From the NCBI RefSeq assembly GCF_013369485.1, contig NZ_JABWEB010000001.1, positions 248,001 through 312,000 on the forward strand: a stretch of DNA of 64,000 nt. The letters are read 5' to 3'. This stretch comes from Massilia sp. BJB1822 (GTDB taxonomy: Bacteria; Pseudomonadota; Gammaproteobacteria; Burkholderiales; Burkholderiaceae_D). A model generated the notes under the pieces. It saw only the letters and a list, made by a program, of their open reading frames with translations, was not told the DNA's origin and did not search any database. This document shows positions 42,967-51,518 of the stretch, piece by piece; the first letter of the stretch is position 1; the number at the start of each line of letters is the position of its first letter. Both the position numbers and the translations under genes were made by a program.

Positions 42967-43624
42967 ATCGCGGGGCTTGCATGCCCGTTTGGCGCGCCCT
43001 GTGGCGCTGGTCCTGCTCGGCGGCACGCTGCTGAGTACTTTATCCGGCTGCGTGGGCCTGGTTGCGGCGGGCGCCGTGGCCGGCACGGTGGCCGCGTCCG
43101 ACCGCCGTACCTTCGGCGCGCAGACCGAGGACAAGGCGATCGGCCTGAAAGCCGATGTGCGGCTGCCGAATGTGCTGGGCAATGCAGGCCATGTGAATGT
43201 GAACGCATTCAACCGCAAAGTGCTGATCACCGGCGAAGTCGGCGACGAGGCGATGAAAGCCAGCGTGGAACGCGAAGTGAAGGCCATCGAGAATGTGGAA
43301 TCGGTGGTCAACGAGCTGGAAATCGCCGGCCCGGCCAGCTTCACCTCGCGCTCCAACGACGCGCTGATCACCACCAAGGTCAAGGCCAGCCTGATCGACT
43401 CGCGCGATATCTCGGCCAACAGCTTCAAGATCGTGACCGAGCGTGGCGCCGTCTTCCTGATGGGCCGCGTGACCCAGCGCGAAGGCAATGTCGCCGCTGA
43501 AATCGCGCGCGGCGTGAGCGGCGTGAGCAAGGTTGTGAAAGTCTTCGAGTACATCACCGAAGAGGAATGGAAGCAGTACCAACCCACGCCTCAACAGCAG
43601 CAGCAGCCGGCAGCGGCACGCTGA
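42959..43624 (+). CDS. dolP: BON-domain outer-membrane lipoprotein (DolP/YraP)
   Basis: A 221-residue lipoprotein with lipobox TLSGC at about residue 28, followed by two BON domains: [14 protein letters not shown] to [13 protein letters not shown], and [18 protein letters not shown] to [11 protein letters not shown], each with the V-x-G-x-V turn ([17 protein letters not shown]). DolP in E. coli binds anionic phospholipid at division sites and supports envelope integrity. GGAGGAG gives a strong ribosome site inside the diaA end. A short Gln/Pro tail ends the protein. Confidence 0.9.
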   Translation: MSKSRGLHARLARPVALVLLGGTLLSTLSGCVGLVAAGAVAGTVAASDRRTFGAQTEDKAIGLKADVRLPNVLGNAGHVNVNAFNRKVLITGEVGDEAMKASVEREVKAIENVESVVNELEIAGPASFTSRSNDALITTKVKASLIDSRDISANSFKIVTERGAVFLMGRVTQREGNVAAEIARGVSGVSKVVKVFEYITEEEWKQYQPTPQQQQQPAAAR

Positions 43625-43668
43625 TGCCGCCGCGGCGCCTGGAAGCCGGCCGGCTTTCAGGCTCGCTT

Positions 43669-43698
43669 CAGACAAGCGGGACACGGCCGGACTATAAT
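43669..43698 (+). promoter_or_regulatory. Candidate promoter of the TlpA-like gene
   Basis: CAGACA (43669-43674) and a perfect TATAAT (43693-43698) are 18 bases apart, 33 bases before the start codon. It lies in the 106-base gap after dolP. Confidence 0.5.
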
Positions 43699-43730
43699 GG
43701 CCGCATCCCGCGTCCAACCGCCTTAGCACC

Positions 43731-44243
43731 ATGACAAGCTCCTCCAAAGCCTGGGTCAAACCCGCCATCGCCGCCGTCCTGCTGGCCGCCGCCGGCCTGG
43801 CCGCCTATTCCACGCTGAACACCAAGCACAGCGCGCCCGCCGTGACCTTCGTCGGCATCAAGGGCGAGAAGATCACGCCCGAGAGCCTGCGCGGCAAGGT
43901 GGTGATGGTGAATTTTTGGGCGACGTCCTGCACCACCTGCGTGGCCGAAATGCCGCAAATGGTCGAAACGTACAATAAGTACAAGGACAAGGGCCTGGAA
44001 TTCGTGGCCGTCGCGATGAAATACGATGCGCCCAACTATGTGGTGAACTTCACCGAAACACGCCAGCTGCCCTTCAAGGTGGCGCTGGACGTGACGGGCG
44101 AAGCGGCCAAGGCCTACGGCGATGTGGCGATGACGCCCACCACCTTCGTCATCGACAAGGACGGCAAGATCATCAAGCGCTATGTGGGCCAGCCGGAATT
44201 CCCGGCCCTGCACAAGCTGCTGGAAGAGCACCTCAAGGGATAA
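43731..44243 (+). CDS. TlpA-family thiol:disulfide oxidoreductase
   Basis: A 170-residue thioredoxin-fold protein held in the membrane by one N-terminal helix (PAIAAVLLAAAGLAAY). The active site is FWATSCTTCVAEMP (CxxC), with the cis-Pro in MTPTTFVIDKDG. TlpA/ResA-type proteins reduce specific periplasmic disulfides, often for cytochrome c or oxidase assembly; no such partner genes are next to it. No ribosome site is obvious. A terminator follows directly. Confidence 0.9.
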   Translation: MTSSSKAWVKPAIAAVLLAAAGLAAYSTLNTKHSAPAVTFVGIKGEKITPESLRGKVVMVNFWATSCTTCVAEMPQMVETYNKYKDKGLEFVAVAMKYDAPNYVVNFTETRQLPFKVALDVTGEAAKAYGDVAMTPTTFVIDKDGKIIKRYVGQPEFPALHKLLEEHLKG

Positions 44244-44246
44244 GAC

Positions 44247-44271
44247 AAAGGACGCCGCGGCGTCCTTTTTT
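44247..44271 (+). terminator. Rho-independent terminator after the TlpA-like gene
   Basis: GGACGCC (44250-44256) and GGCGTCC (44259-44265), extended by A/T pairs, are followed by six T, 4 bases after the stop. It lies just beyond the end of the convergent gene at 44285 and could also serve it. Confidence 0.85.
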
Positions 44272-44284
44272 CATGGCCTCCGGC

Positions 44285-45571
44285 CTAGAAGCCGGCCTGC
44301 AGCGACAGATACCAGCCCTTCTGCTTCTTCTTGTTGAGCACCGTGATGTCGCCCAGGTGGGCGTAGGCGGCCGTCAGCGACAGGTTCTTGTTCGGGAACC
44401 AGGCGATGAAGGCGTCGTAATACGCCTTTTCCTCGTCCAGCAGCAGATTGTGCGGCTTGCGTCGGTATTCGGCGCCCAGCGCCAGCTTGCGGTTCACGAG
44501 ATAGGCCAGCGAGACTTCCGGCATCAGGCGCGTGCTGTCGTTACGGTCGCCGCCGAAACCGAGGATGCCCATCTGGTTGGCGCGCGTGGCGCGCAAAGTA
44601 CCGTTCAGCAGCAGGCTTTGCTCGAACAGGATCTTGGTGGCGGACACATAGTAATCGTAGCCGCTATCGTCCTTCGCGCCCAGCTGGGTCACGTTGGTGA
44701 CGCCCAGCGCGCCCAGGCCCCCCACGCCCTTGTTCTTCTTGTACAGGATGCCGATGGCGATCTGCGGCAGCCAGCGGTCCTGCTCATACACGGCGTCGCC
44801 CGCCACGCGCAGTTTGAGGCCGATGATGTCCTGCTTGATCTGCAACTGGTCGAGCGGGGCCAGGCTGCCCTTGAAATCCTGGCGCGCCAGCGAGATTTCC
44901 ACCCTGTCGGCGATGCCAAGCGCCACACCGTAAGCAGCAAGCGAATAGTCCTGCGTCTTCACATGGGTGTAGTGGACATTGCCGCCCCAGCTGTCGCGCG
45001 TGCCGTAGCCGCTGATCAGCGCCCAGGGCGTGATGCCGCCGCCGCCCGCGCCCTCCAGCTGGCTGACGCCGCCGGTGGCGAGGAAGTTGCCCATATCGGG
45101 ACGGGAGTGGGATAGCGCGGCGCCGGTCGTGACGATATCGCGCTGCATCGGCGCCAGCGTGGCAATCAGCTTGTTCGCCACGCTGTTCGGCACATGATTG
45201 CGCTCCATGGCGATCTGCAAGTCTTCGGCCAGGGCGTTGAACTGGGCGTTGCTGATCTTCAGGTCGATATGGACCGAAGCCATATCCTTGCCCTTGTATT
45301 TGCCGGTGTATTTGCAGGGACCGCCGGAAAATTCACAGAACTGCTCGGCCAGACGTTCGGCCAGCTGCTTCATATCCGTGTCTTCGAACGTGGCCTTGAT
45401 GCGTTCATCGGCCAGGATCAGGGGAATGAAGGTATCGACTATCTTCTTGATGCCTTCCTGGCCGCCGAGGCCACGATAAGTGGAATCCTCGGCATACGGC
45501 GTTTGCGCGCAAGCCAAGGTGGCGGCGAGCAGCAGGCTGGCGCCTGCAAGGCGATGCAGAACCATGACCAT
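44285..45571 (-). CDS. Truncated haemoglobin fused to DUF3034 outer-membrane barrel
   Basis: A 428-residue exported protein. After a signal peptide (to about residue 23), residues 31-147 are a group-1 truncated haemoglobin: YRGLGGQEGIKKIVDTF, CD1 Phe62, GGPCKYTG and the proximal haem His101 in ASVHIDLKI. Compared by eye with M. tuberculosis trHbN, the polar B10 Tyr and E11 Gln are Ile49 and Leu74, so the distal pocket looks hydrophobic. Cys79 and Cys86 could pair. Residues about 163-428 are DUF3034 (FLATGGVSQLEGAGGGGITPWALISGYG) with beta-barrel strands and terminal Phe. Both parts are in one uninterrupted frame. GGAGAAAGG precedes the ATG. Function is unknown; sensing or scavenging of O2, NO or sulfide at the cell surface is conceivable. 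Confidence 0.82.
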   Translation of the reverse strand: MVMVLHRLAGASLLLAATLACAQTPYAEDSTYRGLGGQEGIKKIVDTFIPLILADERIKATFEDTDMKQLAERLAEQFCEFSGGPCKYTGKYKGKDMASVHIDLKISNAQFNALAEDLQIAMERNHVPNSVANKLIATLAPMQRDIVTTGAALSHSRPDMGNFLATGGVSQLEGAGGGGITPWALISGYGTRDSWGGNVHYTHVKTQDYSLAAYGVALGIADRVEISLARQDFKGSLAPLDQLQIKQDIIGLKLRVAGDAVYEQDRWLPQIAIGILYKKNKGVGGLGALGVTNVTQLGAKDDSGYDYYVSATKILFEQSLLLNGTLRATRANQMGILGFGGDRNDSTRLMPEVSLAYLVNRKLALGAEYRRKPHNLLLDEEKAYYDAFIAWFPNKNLSLTAAYAHLGDITVLNKKKQKGWYLSLQAGF

Positions 45572-45611
45572 CCTTTCTCCGGCGCGGCCGGGTGGATATT
45601 CAAGGCTCCTA

Positions 45612-46019
45612 TTATTTCGGATACAAGATCATTTGTGTGCAACGGAACAAGGCAATCGTGCGGCCTGTCGCTTTATCGACCACAGTGGCGTCCCACACCT
45701 GCGTGGTGCGTCCCAGATGCACGGCGCGCGCCGTCACCGCCACCACGCCTTCGCGTGCCGTGCCAAGGTGGTTGGATTTCAGCTCGATCGTGGTGAAGTT
45801 GTTCGCGCCCTCGGGCAGATTGGTATAACAGGCGTAGCCGCAAGCCGTATCGGCCAGAGTCACGATGCTGCCCGCATGCAGATAGCCGTTCGGCGCCAGG
45901 TGGTGCGGCGCAACGCTGAATTCAGCGCTCAGCTCATGCTTGCCTGTGCCGGTGACCTTGATGCCCAGATGGTCGGGCAGCGTGCCCTTGCCAAAGTTGT
46001 TGAAATAATCGAGATCCAT
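45612..46019 (-). CDS. PaaI-family hotdog thioesterase
   Basis: A 135-residue single-hotdog protein. The family core HHLAPNGYLHAGSIVTLADTACGYAC holds the usual Asn-Gly and Asp active-site residues, followed by ELKSNHLGTAREGVVAVTARAVHLGRTTQVWDATV. Such enzymes hydrolyse acyl- or aryl-CoA esters; the substrate is unknown. ATG 46019 is preferred, with AAAGGCG upstream; the frame is open further but lacks similarity. Confidence 0.87.
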   Translation of the reverse strand: MDLDYFNNFGKGTLPDHLGIKVTGTGKHELSAEFSVAPHHLAPNGYLHAGSIVTLADTACGYACYTNLPEGANNFTTIELKSNHLGTAREGVVAVTARAVHLGRTTQVWDATVVDKATGRTIALFRCTQMILYPK

Positions 46020-46118
46020 GGCGCCTTTCGCTGTAAGAGAGCAAAACCAGGCCCGATCATAACAAGCTTTGCCGGCGCCCGCTCCCGCCGTGCAAGTGAG
46101 CCAGGATGGTCCAATCAA

Positions 46119-46589
46119 TCAGCGCGAGCGCTTGTATTCGTCGTAGCGTTGCGTCAGCTGCGGCAACGCCGCGACGACAGCAGGATCGGTGCTGGCACGC
46201 AGTTCGGACAGCGTTCCCCAGGCATGCAGACGTGGCTCGGCGCCGGTATACACCAGCGCATACGGCAGCTTGTCATAATGCATATCTCGGGACATGGCGC
46301 AGCCGCTGCTGGAGCAAGTCCTGCGCTCTCCGACCAAAACCGCTTGTTCCACCCAGTCATACAGGCGGAACTGGTAAGGCGTGCCGCCAACATCAACCGT
46401 CATGCGCCACAGGACGCGGGATCTGCCGAGGGCTTTGTCGATATCCGCAGCAGGCGTTCCCTTGCCGAGGGCCGCTATCTTGCCTGGATCATTGCTCCAT
46501 AACGGTATGTCGTTCATGAACGGGATACCAGCGCAGCCGGCAAGCGTAAGCGCCAGGACAGCGCCAACGAAGGCAGATGGTAAGCGCAT
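46119..46589 (-). CDS. Lipoprotein of unknown function
   Basis: A 156-residue lipoprotein with lipobox LTLAGC at Cys19. The mature part begins NDIPLWSNDPGKIAALGKGTPAADIDKALG, a helix-turn pattern reminiscent of SmpA/BamE-like lipoproteins that start with a Gly-x-Thr-x-x-D-V-x-x-x-L-G element, followed by VLWRMTVDVGGTPYQFRLYDW strands. A Cys pair (TCSSSGC) lies in the middle. The start is 11 bases after the ung stop, so it is probably co-transcribed. I cannot assign a function. Confidence 0.72.
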   Translation of the reverse strand: MRLPSAFVGAVLALTLAGCAGIPFMNDIPLWSNDPGKIAALGKGTPAADIDKALGRSRVLWRMTVDVGGTPYQFRLYDWVEQAVLVGERRTCSSSGCAMSRDMHYDKLPYALVYTGAEPRLHAWGTLSELRASTDPAVVAALPQLTQRYDEYKRSR

Positions 46590-46600
46590 AGCGATGTCGT

Positions 46601-47263
46601 TCAGGCCCAGGCGATGGGCGTTTTGCCCTTGGCCGCCAGGTAGCCGTTGGCGCGGGAGAAGGGCTTGCTGCCGAAGAAGCCGCGATGGGCCGACAGCGGC
46701 GAGGGATGCGGCGAAGTGATGATGTGGTGCTTGCGCGCGTCGATCAGGGCGCGCTTGGCGATGGCGTAACTGCCCCACAGGATGAAGACCAGATTTTCGC
46801 GCTCGGATGAGAGGCGGCTGATGGCGCTGTCGGTGAAGTTTTCCCAGCCGCGCTTGGCGTGCGAGCCGGCCTGGTGGGCGCGCACCGTGAGCACGGCGTT
46901 GAGCAGGAAGACGCCCTGCTGCGCCCAGTCCGACAAATCGGTGCTGCTGCGCGCCACACCCAGGTCCGTGCCGATCTCCTGGAAGATGTTCTGCAGGCTC
47001 GGTTGCGGGCGGTTGCCGTCCGGGACGGAGAAGCAAAAGCCCATGGCAGCGCCGGGCGTGTGGTACGGATCCTGGCCGAGGATGACGACTTTGACCTCAT
47101 CGAAAGGCGTCAGATCGAAGGCGCGGAAGATGTTTTTGCCAGCCGGGCAGCACTGCCCGGCCGCATACTCGGCGCGCACGAAGGAAGTCAGGCTGTCCCA
47201 ATAGGGCTTGGCGAATTCTTCCTGCAGCTGCTCCTTCCACGACGCTTCGATGCGTACCGTCAT
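46601..47263 (-). CDS. ung: Uracil-DNA glycosylase
   Basis: A 220-residue family-1 UDG that removes uracil from DNA. The catalytic water-activating motif GQDPYHTPGAAMGFCFSVP, the DWAQQGVFLLNAVLTVR block, uracil-binding region LVFILWGSYA and the DNA-intercalating HPSPLSAHRGFFG are intact. It begins 5 bases downstream of the lipA stop codon region and may be read through from lipA. Confidence 0.95.
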   Translation of the reverse strand: MTVRIEASWKEQLQEEFAKPYWDSLTSFVRAEYAAGQCCPAGKNIFRAFDLTPFDEVKVVILGQDPYHTPGAAMGFCFSVPDGNRPQPSLQNIFQEIGTDLGVARSSTDLSDWAQQGVFLLNAVLTVRAHQAGSHAKRGWENFTDSAISRLSSERENLVFILWGSYAIAKRALIDARKHHIITSPHPSPLSAHRGFFGSKPFSRANGYLAAKGKTPIAWA

Positions 47264-47268
47264 TGGCC

Positions 47269-48255
47269 TTAGCCGGCTGCCAGCACGTTATGCGCCTGCA
47301 CGTCGGCGTGGTAGGAGCTGCGCACCATGGCGCCGACGGCGGCGTGGGCGAAGCCCATCTTGTACGCTTCGTCCTCGAACATCTTGAATACGTCCGGGTG
47401 CACGTAGCGGCGCACCGGCAGGTGGCTGTTGGACGGCGCCAGGTACTGGCCGATGGTCAGCATGTCGATGTCGTGGGCGCGCATATCGCGCATCACTTCG
47501 AGGATTTCCTCGTCGGTTTCGCCCAGGCCGACCATCAGGCCGGACTTGGTTTTCACGTCCGGATACAGCGCCTTGAAGTCCTTCAGCAGCTTGAGCGAGT
47601 GCAGGTAGTCGGCGCCGGGACGGGCTTCCTTGTACAGGCGCGGCACGGTTTCCAGATTGTGGTTCATCACGTCCGGCAGGCCGCTGGCGAAGATGTCCAG
47701 GGCTTTTTCCAGGCGGCCGCGGAAGTCGGGCACCAGAACTTCGATCTGGGTTTTCGGCGACAGGTCGCGCGTCTTGGTGATGCACTCGACGAAGTGGCCG
47801 GCGCCGCCGTCGCGCAGGTCGTCGCGGTCAACGGAAGTGATCACCACATAGCTCAGGCGCAGCTTGGCGATGGTGTTGGCCAGGTTGCCCGGCTCGTTCA
47901 CGTCCAGCGGATCGGGACGGCCGTGGCCCACGTCGCAGAAGGGGCAGCGGCGGGTGCACTTGTCGCCCATGATCATGAAGGTGGCGGTGCCTTTGCCGAA
48001 GCATTCGCCGATATTCGGGCAGCTCGCCTCTTCGCACACCGTCACCAGCTTGTTCTCGCGCAGGATGTCCTTGATTTCGTAGAAGCGGCTGGAAACGGAA
48101 GCGCCTTTGACGCGAATCCACTCCGGCTTTTTCAGGCGCTCCACCTGCTCGATCGGCACGATCTTGATAGGGATGCGCGAGGTCTTGCTGGCGCCTTTTT
48201 GCTTTTCGCTGGGGTTGTAAGCTGGGGCTGGGCTGGAAGTGGTCTCGGTGGTCAT
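47269..48255 (-). CDS. lipA: Lipoyl synthase
   Basis: A 328-residue radical-SAM enzyme inserting two sulfurs into octanoyl chains of lipoyl domains. The auxiliary cluster motif [12 protein letters not shown] and the SAM cluster motif [13 protein letters not shown] are both complete; the C-terminal motif with the Ser that ligates the auxiliary cluster is RSSYHAD. An N-terminal extension of about 45 residues ([17 protein letters not shown]) is typical of beta-proteobacteria. Located 39 bases after lipB. Confidence 0.96.
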   Translation of the reverse strand: MTTETTSSPAPAYNPSEKQKGASKTSRIPIKIVPIEQVERLKKPEWIRVKGASVSSRFYEIKDILRENKLVTVCEEASCPNIGECFGKGTATFMIMGDKCTRRCPFCDVGHGRPDPLDVNEPGNLANTIAKLRLSYVVITSVDRDDLRDGGAGHFVECITKTRDLSPKTQIEVLVPDFRGRLEKALDIFASGLPDVMNHNLETVPRLYKEARPGADYLHSLKLLKDFKALYPDVKTKSGLMVGLGETDEEILEVMRDMRAHDIDMLTIGQYLAPSNSHLPVRRYVHPDVFKMFEDEAYKMGFAHAAVGAMVRSSYHADVQAHNVLAAG

Positions 48256-48294
48256 AAGCTGCGTGTGCCCAATGGGCCTAAGTAGTTGATTCGG

Positions 48295-48981
48295 TTAGTC
48301 CTGCGCGACGGGTTCGGGTTCTGCTACGCCCAGCAACTGGGTCAGTTCTTCGGCCAGCGCGTTCTGCACATCGGCCAGGGGCGCTTCGACGCCCATGCTG
48401 CGCATGTCCACGGTTTCCAGGCCGGCATAGCCGCAGGGATTGATCCAGCCGAACGGCGCCAGATCCATGCCCACATTCAGCGACACCCCGTGGTAGGTGC
48501 AGCCGTTGCCGCGCACTTTCAATCCCAGCGCGGCGATCTTGGCGCCCTTTTTCGGGCCGCCGGCCATATAGATGCCGGGCGCGCCTTCAACGCGCTCGCC
48601 AGCGAGATTATACGCCGCCAGCACATTGATGATCGCCTGCTCGATTTTATGCACGAACTGGCGGGCATACAGCTTGCCGCCCGGCTTGTTGCGGCGCAGG
48701 TCCATCATCAGGTAGATCACCACCTGGCCGGGGCCATGGTAGGTCACTTCGCCGCCCCTATCGGTCTGCACCACGGGAATGGCGCTGGCGCCGGCCAGGA
48801 GGTGGCCACGGTCGGCGCCCAGGCCCAGGGTGAAGACGGGAGGATGCTCGACGATCCACAGCTCGTCGGGCGTATCGGGCGCGCGCGCGTCGGTAAAGGC
48901 GCGCATGGCGGCGAAAATGGGCTCGTATTCGGCTTGTCCGAGATGGCGGATGACCGCCGCTTCGGGTCGGATCGTGGACAT
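48295..48981 (-). CDS. lipB: Octanoyl-ACP:protein octanoyltransferase
   Basis: A 228-residue transferase that moves octanoate from ACP to lipoyl domains, supplying LipA. Conserved segments: [31 protein letters not shown], the catalytic Lys in [18 protein letters not shown] and Cys in INPCGYAGL. The ATG at 48981 aligns with other LipB N-termini; a start at 49017 would add 12 residues. Neither has a clear ribosome site. Unlike in many proteobacteria, ybeD is not directly upstream but about 6.8 kb away. Confidence 0.93.
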   Translation of the reverse strand: MSTIRPEAAVIRHLGQAEYEPIFAAMRAFTDARAPDTPDELWIVEHPPVFTLGLGADRGHLLAGASAIPVVQTDRGGEVTYHGPGQVVIYLMMDLRRNKPGGKLYARQFVHKIEQAIINVLAAYNLAGERVEGAPGIYMAGGPKKGAKIAALGLKVRGNGCTYHGVSLNVGMDLAPFGWINPCGYAGLETVDMRSMGVEAPLADVQNALAEELTQLLGVAEPEPVAQD

Positions 48982-49077
48982 TAGGGGGGCTTGTTGAGTT
49001 GGCAAATACCCCGCCATTATAAGTCAGCTTGGCCTGGGCCTGCCGATTCGGCCCCGGATGGGGGCCGCCGGCTGCTG

Positions 49078-49120
49078 AAAAAACAGGCGCCCGCCCTGCC
49101 AGGACGGCGGGGCGGGCGCC
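49078..49120 (-). terminator. Rho-independent terminator of the copper-type receptor gene
   Basis: An 11-bp perfect stem, GGCGCCCGCCC (49086-49096) / GGGCGGGCGCC (49110-49120), with a run of six A at the left gives a T-run on the minus strand. It lies 14 bases beyond the receptor stop. Confidence 0.85.
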
Positions 49121-49133
49121 TTGCGGTGCGGCC

Positions 49134-51356
49134 TTAGAACTTGAGTTTGAGCGCCGCGTACAGCGAGCGGCCCATACCCGGCACCGTGATGCCGTACGGC
49201 GCGCCGCCGCCATTCAGGGACATGGTCACGCCCTGGCCGATATAGGCGCCGCCCAGCGGCTGCGAGTAGAACTTGTTGAGCGCATTATCCAGGCCGATGT
49301 CGATGCGGTAAGCCTTGGCTTCGTAGCTGGTGCGCAGATTCAGCAAGCCATAGCCGCCGGTTTCCATCTCGTTGCGCACCTGGGACAGCTTGGACTTGGA
49401 GCGCACCAGCACTTCTTCCACGGTGGTGGTCCAATTGCCCATGCGGTGCTCCACGCTCAGGCGGGCATTCAGCGGCATGATGTTGTAAAGGTTATCGCCA
49501 TCGGTGGTCTTGCCGCGCACATAGCTCACGACGCCCTTGCCGGTGAAGCTGCCGAAGCCATCGATCTTGCCCAGATTGGCGGAACCGGACAGGTCGAAGC
49601 CATACAGCTTGGCATCGCGGTTCACCACTTTCAGGTAGTTGAAGCGGTTCGGGTTGCACTTGGTGAGGCAGGCCGCGTCGATGTAGTTGTTGACGCGGGT
49701 GAAGTAGGGCGCGACTTTCAGATCCCACTGCTTGCCGGCGCCGTCGTGCAGGTCCATGGACAGGCTCAGGGTGTGCGCCACTTCCGGCTTGAGGTTGATG
49801 TCGCCCACATAGCCGTTGCCGTCGTTGATCCAGTTATTCATGGTCATGCCCATGCCATTGGTGGACCAGGTGTAGCGCTCGTACAGGCTGGGCGAACGCG
49901 CTTTGCGCGCATAGCCGCCTTCGAAGCTCTGGTTGGCGTTGACGGTGTAGCGGGCCAGGGCGGTCAGGTTGTAGTTGTTGTCGGTCTTTTTGCGGTCGGC
50001 GGCGTTGAAGCGGGCCGCGTCGTTGCCATAGCCCATGGGCATGGTGTTATAGCCCTGCACATTCCCGGCATTCATGCTGACGCGGTCGGCGCGCAGGCCC
50101 ACCAGCGACGTCCATTTCGAAGTCCATTCGCGTTCCCACTCGGCGTAGGCGTCGAAGCGGTCGCGCTTGCCGTTATTGATGTTCATGAAGGTGTTGGGCG
50201 ACATCATCATGGAATTGGCGACCGGCGGCCACCAGTCGTCCAGGCGGTAGCGCTGCAGTTCGCCGCCCACGCGCAGCTGGTCGATCGGGCTCAGCGCGAT
50301 ATCGGCCTTGACCGACACGCCATTGTTCTTGCCCTTGGTTTCCATCGGCATGCCGGCCACATTGCGCGCGGCGCCGTACCAGAACAGCTTATCGTTCGAG
50401 AAGTCCATCTGGTGGCGGGTTTTTTCCTGGTACAGGCGCGTCACCAGGGTACCCCAGTCGAACTGGCCGGTGTAGACGAAGTTCAGCTGGGTGCTGCGGT
50501 TCTTCGTCATGTCCATATGCTGGTTGGGGAAGCCCTGGTAGGGCATGTCCTGGAAGCCGGCCTTGAATTCGAACAGGTGCTGGCCGTTGCGCATGGCCAG
50601 GTTGACGGCATGGTTTTCCGTTTTGTAGCTGGAGGACGCCACTTCGTCGCCGCCAATCCAGTGGTCGCCGATCTTGGTGGCGACGGCGGTGACGCCCGGC
50701 TTGAAGTCGCGCGCCGCTTCGTAATTGTCCGAGCGCGCGGTGGCGCCGTTGTAGCTGAAGCTGAAGTTCTCGTTGGCGATGGTGGCGGCGGCCTGCACGC
50801 CGCGGGCATGGCCGTTGGAGCGGTAGAAGGTGCCCAGTTCGCCGGTGGTCAGCAAGCCTTCGCCCGGTTTGGCGAAGCGCGGGTTCTGCGAGGCGACCAC
50901 GATGGCGCCGCCGATGCTGTCGCCGCCCAGGCTGACCGGGATCAGGCTGGTGTAGACCTTGATATTGCCCACATTCGCAGGGTCGATATAGGACAGGGGC
51001 GGATTCATGTGGTTGGCGCAGGCCGAAATCAGGTCCATGCCGTCGATCTTGATGCGGTTGCGGTCGTCGGCCAGGCCGTGGATCACAGGCAGGCTGGAGA
51101 CGGCGCCGCCGCCGGCCAGGGACATGCCGGGCACGTCGTTGAGCAGCTGGGCGGTATCGTTGAGCGCGGAGCGCTTGCCGGCCATCTGTTCGGCGCCCAG
51201 GCTGCCGGCGGTCACCGGCACGGGCACGAATTTGGATGCGGTGACCAGCACGGTCGGCATCTGCTGGGCTTCGTCGGCGTAGGCGGCTGGTGCGGTTCCC
51301 GAAATCAGCGCGGCGACAGCCAGGGCCATGGCGCTAGGACGGACTGGATATTGCAT
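49134..51356 (-). CDS. TonB-dependent copper receptor (OprC/NosA type)
   Basis: A 740-residue receptor with signal peptide MQYPVRPSAMALAVAALISG, cleaved near AAYA. The plug holds LPVIHGLADDRNRIKIDGMDLISACANHMNPPLSYID: Cys113 and Met117 of the precursor have the C-x3-M spacing of the Cu-binding Cys143/Met147 of Pseudomonas OprC. In the barrel, YQGFPNQHMDMTKN resembles the second part of that site, although exact residues need alignment. The chain ends in KLKF. AAGGGGAA marks the start. It lies directly downstream of the RegBA genes, and its promoter region has RegA-like repeats. Confidence 0.86.
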   Translation of the reverse strand: MQYPVRPSAMALAVAALISGTAPAAYADEAQQMPTVLVTASKFVPVPVTAGSLGAEQMAGKRSALNDTAQLLNDVPGMSLAGGGAVSSLPVIHGLADDRNRIKIDGMDLISACANHMNPPLSYIDPANVGNIKVYTSLIPVSLGGDSIGGAIVVASQNPRFAKPGEGLLTTGELGTFYRSNGHARGVQAAATIANENFSFSYNGATARSDNYEAARDFKPGVTAVATKIGDHWIGGDEVASSSYKTENHAVNLAMRNGQHLFEFKAGFQDMPYQGFPNQHMDMTKNRSTQLNFVYTGQFDWGTLVTRLYQEKTRHQMDFSNDKLFWYGAARNVAGMPMETKGKNNGVSVKADIALSPIDQLRVGGELQRYRLDDWWPPVANSMMMSPNTFMNINNGKRDRFDAYAEWEREWTSKWTSLVGLRADRVSMNAGNVQGYNTMPMGYGNDAARFNAADRKKTDNNYNLTALARYTVNANQSFEGGYARKARSPSLYERYTWSTNGMGMTMNNWINDGNGYVGDINLKPEVAHTLSLSMDLHDGAGKQWDLKVAPYFTRVNNYIDAACLTKCNPNRFNYLKVVNRDAKLYGFDLSGSANLGKIDGFGSFTGKGVVSYVRGKTTDGDNLYNIMPLNARLSVEHRMGNWTTTVEEVLVRSKSKLSQVRNEMETGGYGLLNLRTSYEAKAYRIDIGLDNALNKFYSQPLGGAYIGQGVTMSLNGGGAPYGITVPGMGRSLYAALKLKF

Positions 51357-51423
51357 GAAATTCCCCTTGTAGTATTGCTTGGTACTTAACTTATTTCTAA
51401 TTTGCAATACGAATTATGGGGAG

Positions 51424-51471
51424 GTCGCTAGCAGTTGGGAATGCGACCAATTGTCGCACTTTGCCTGCGAC
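51424..51471. promoter_or_regulatory. Cluster of RegA/PrrA-like binding half-sites
   Basis: TGCGAC-CAATT-GTCGCA (51442-51458) is a perfect palindrome fitting the published RegA/PrrA pattern GCGNC-N(x)-GNCGC. Additional half-sites flank it: GTCGC at 51424-51428 and GCGAC at 51467-51471. It lies about 90 bases upstream of the copper-type receptor gene and just after the RegA-like gene. Confidence 0.6.
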
Positions 51472-51518
51472 AAGGCCGTTTTGCGCCTCGGCGCCACCGC
51501 ATCGGCTGCGCTAAGTCC

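Noticed and set aside
49029..51389. About 790-codon open frame opposite the copper-type receptor gene
   Set aside because: Antisense shadow with low-complexity His/Val/Gly/Ala composition; the opposite strand holds a recognised receptor.
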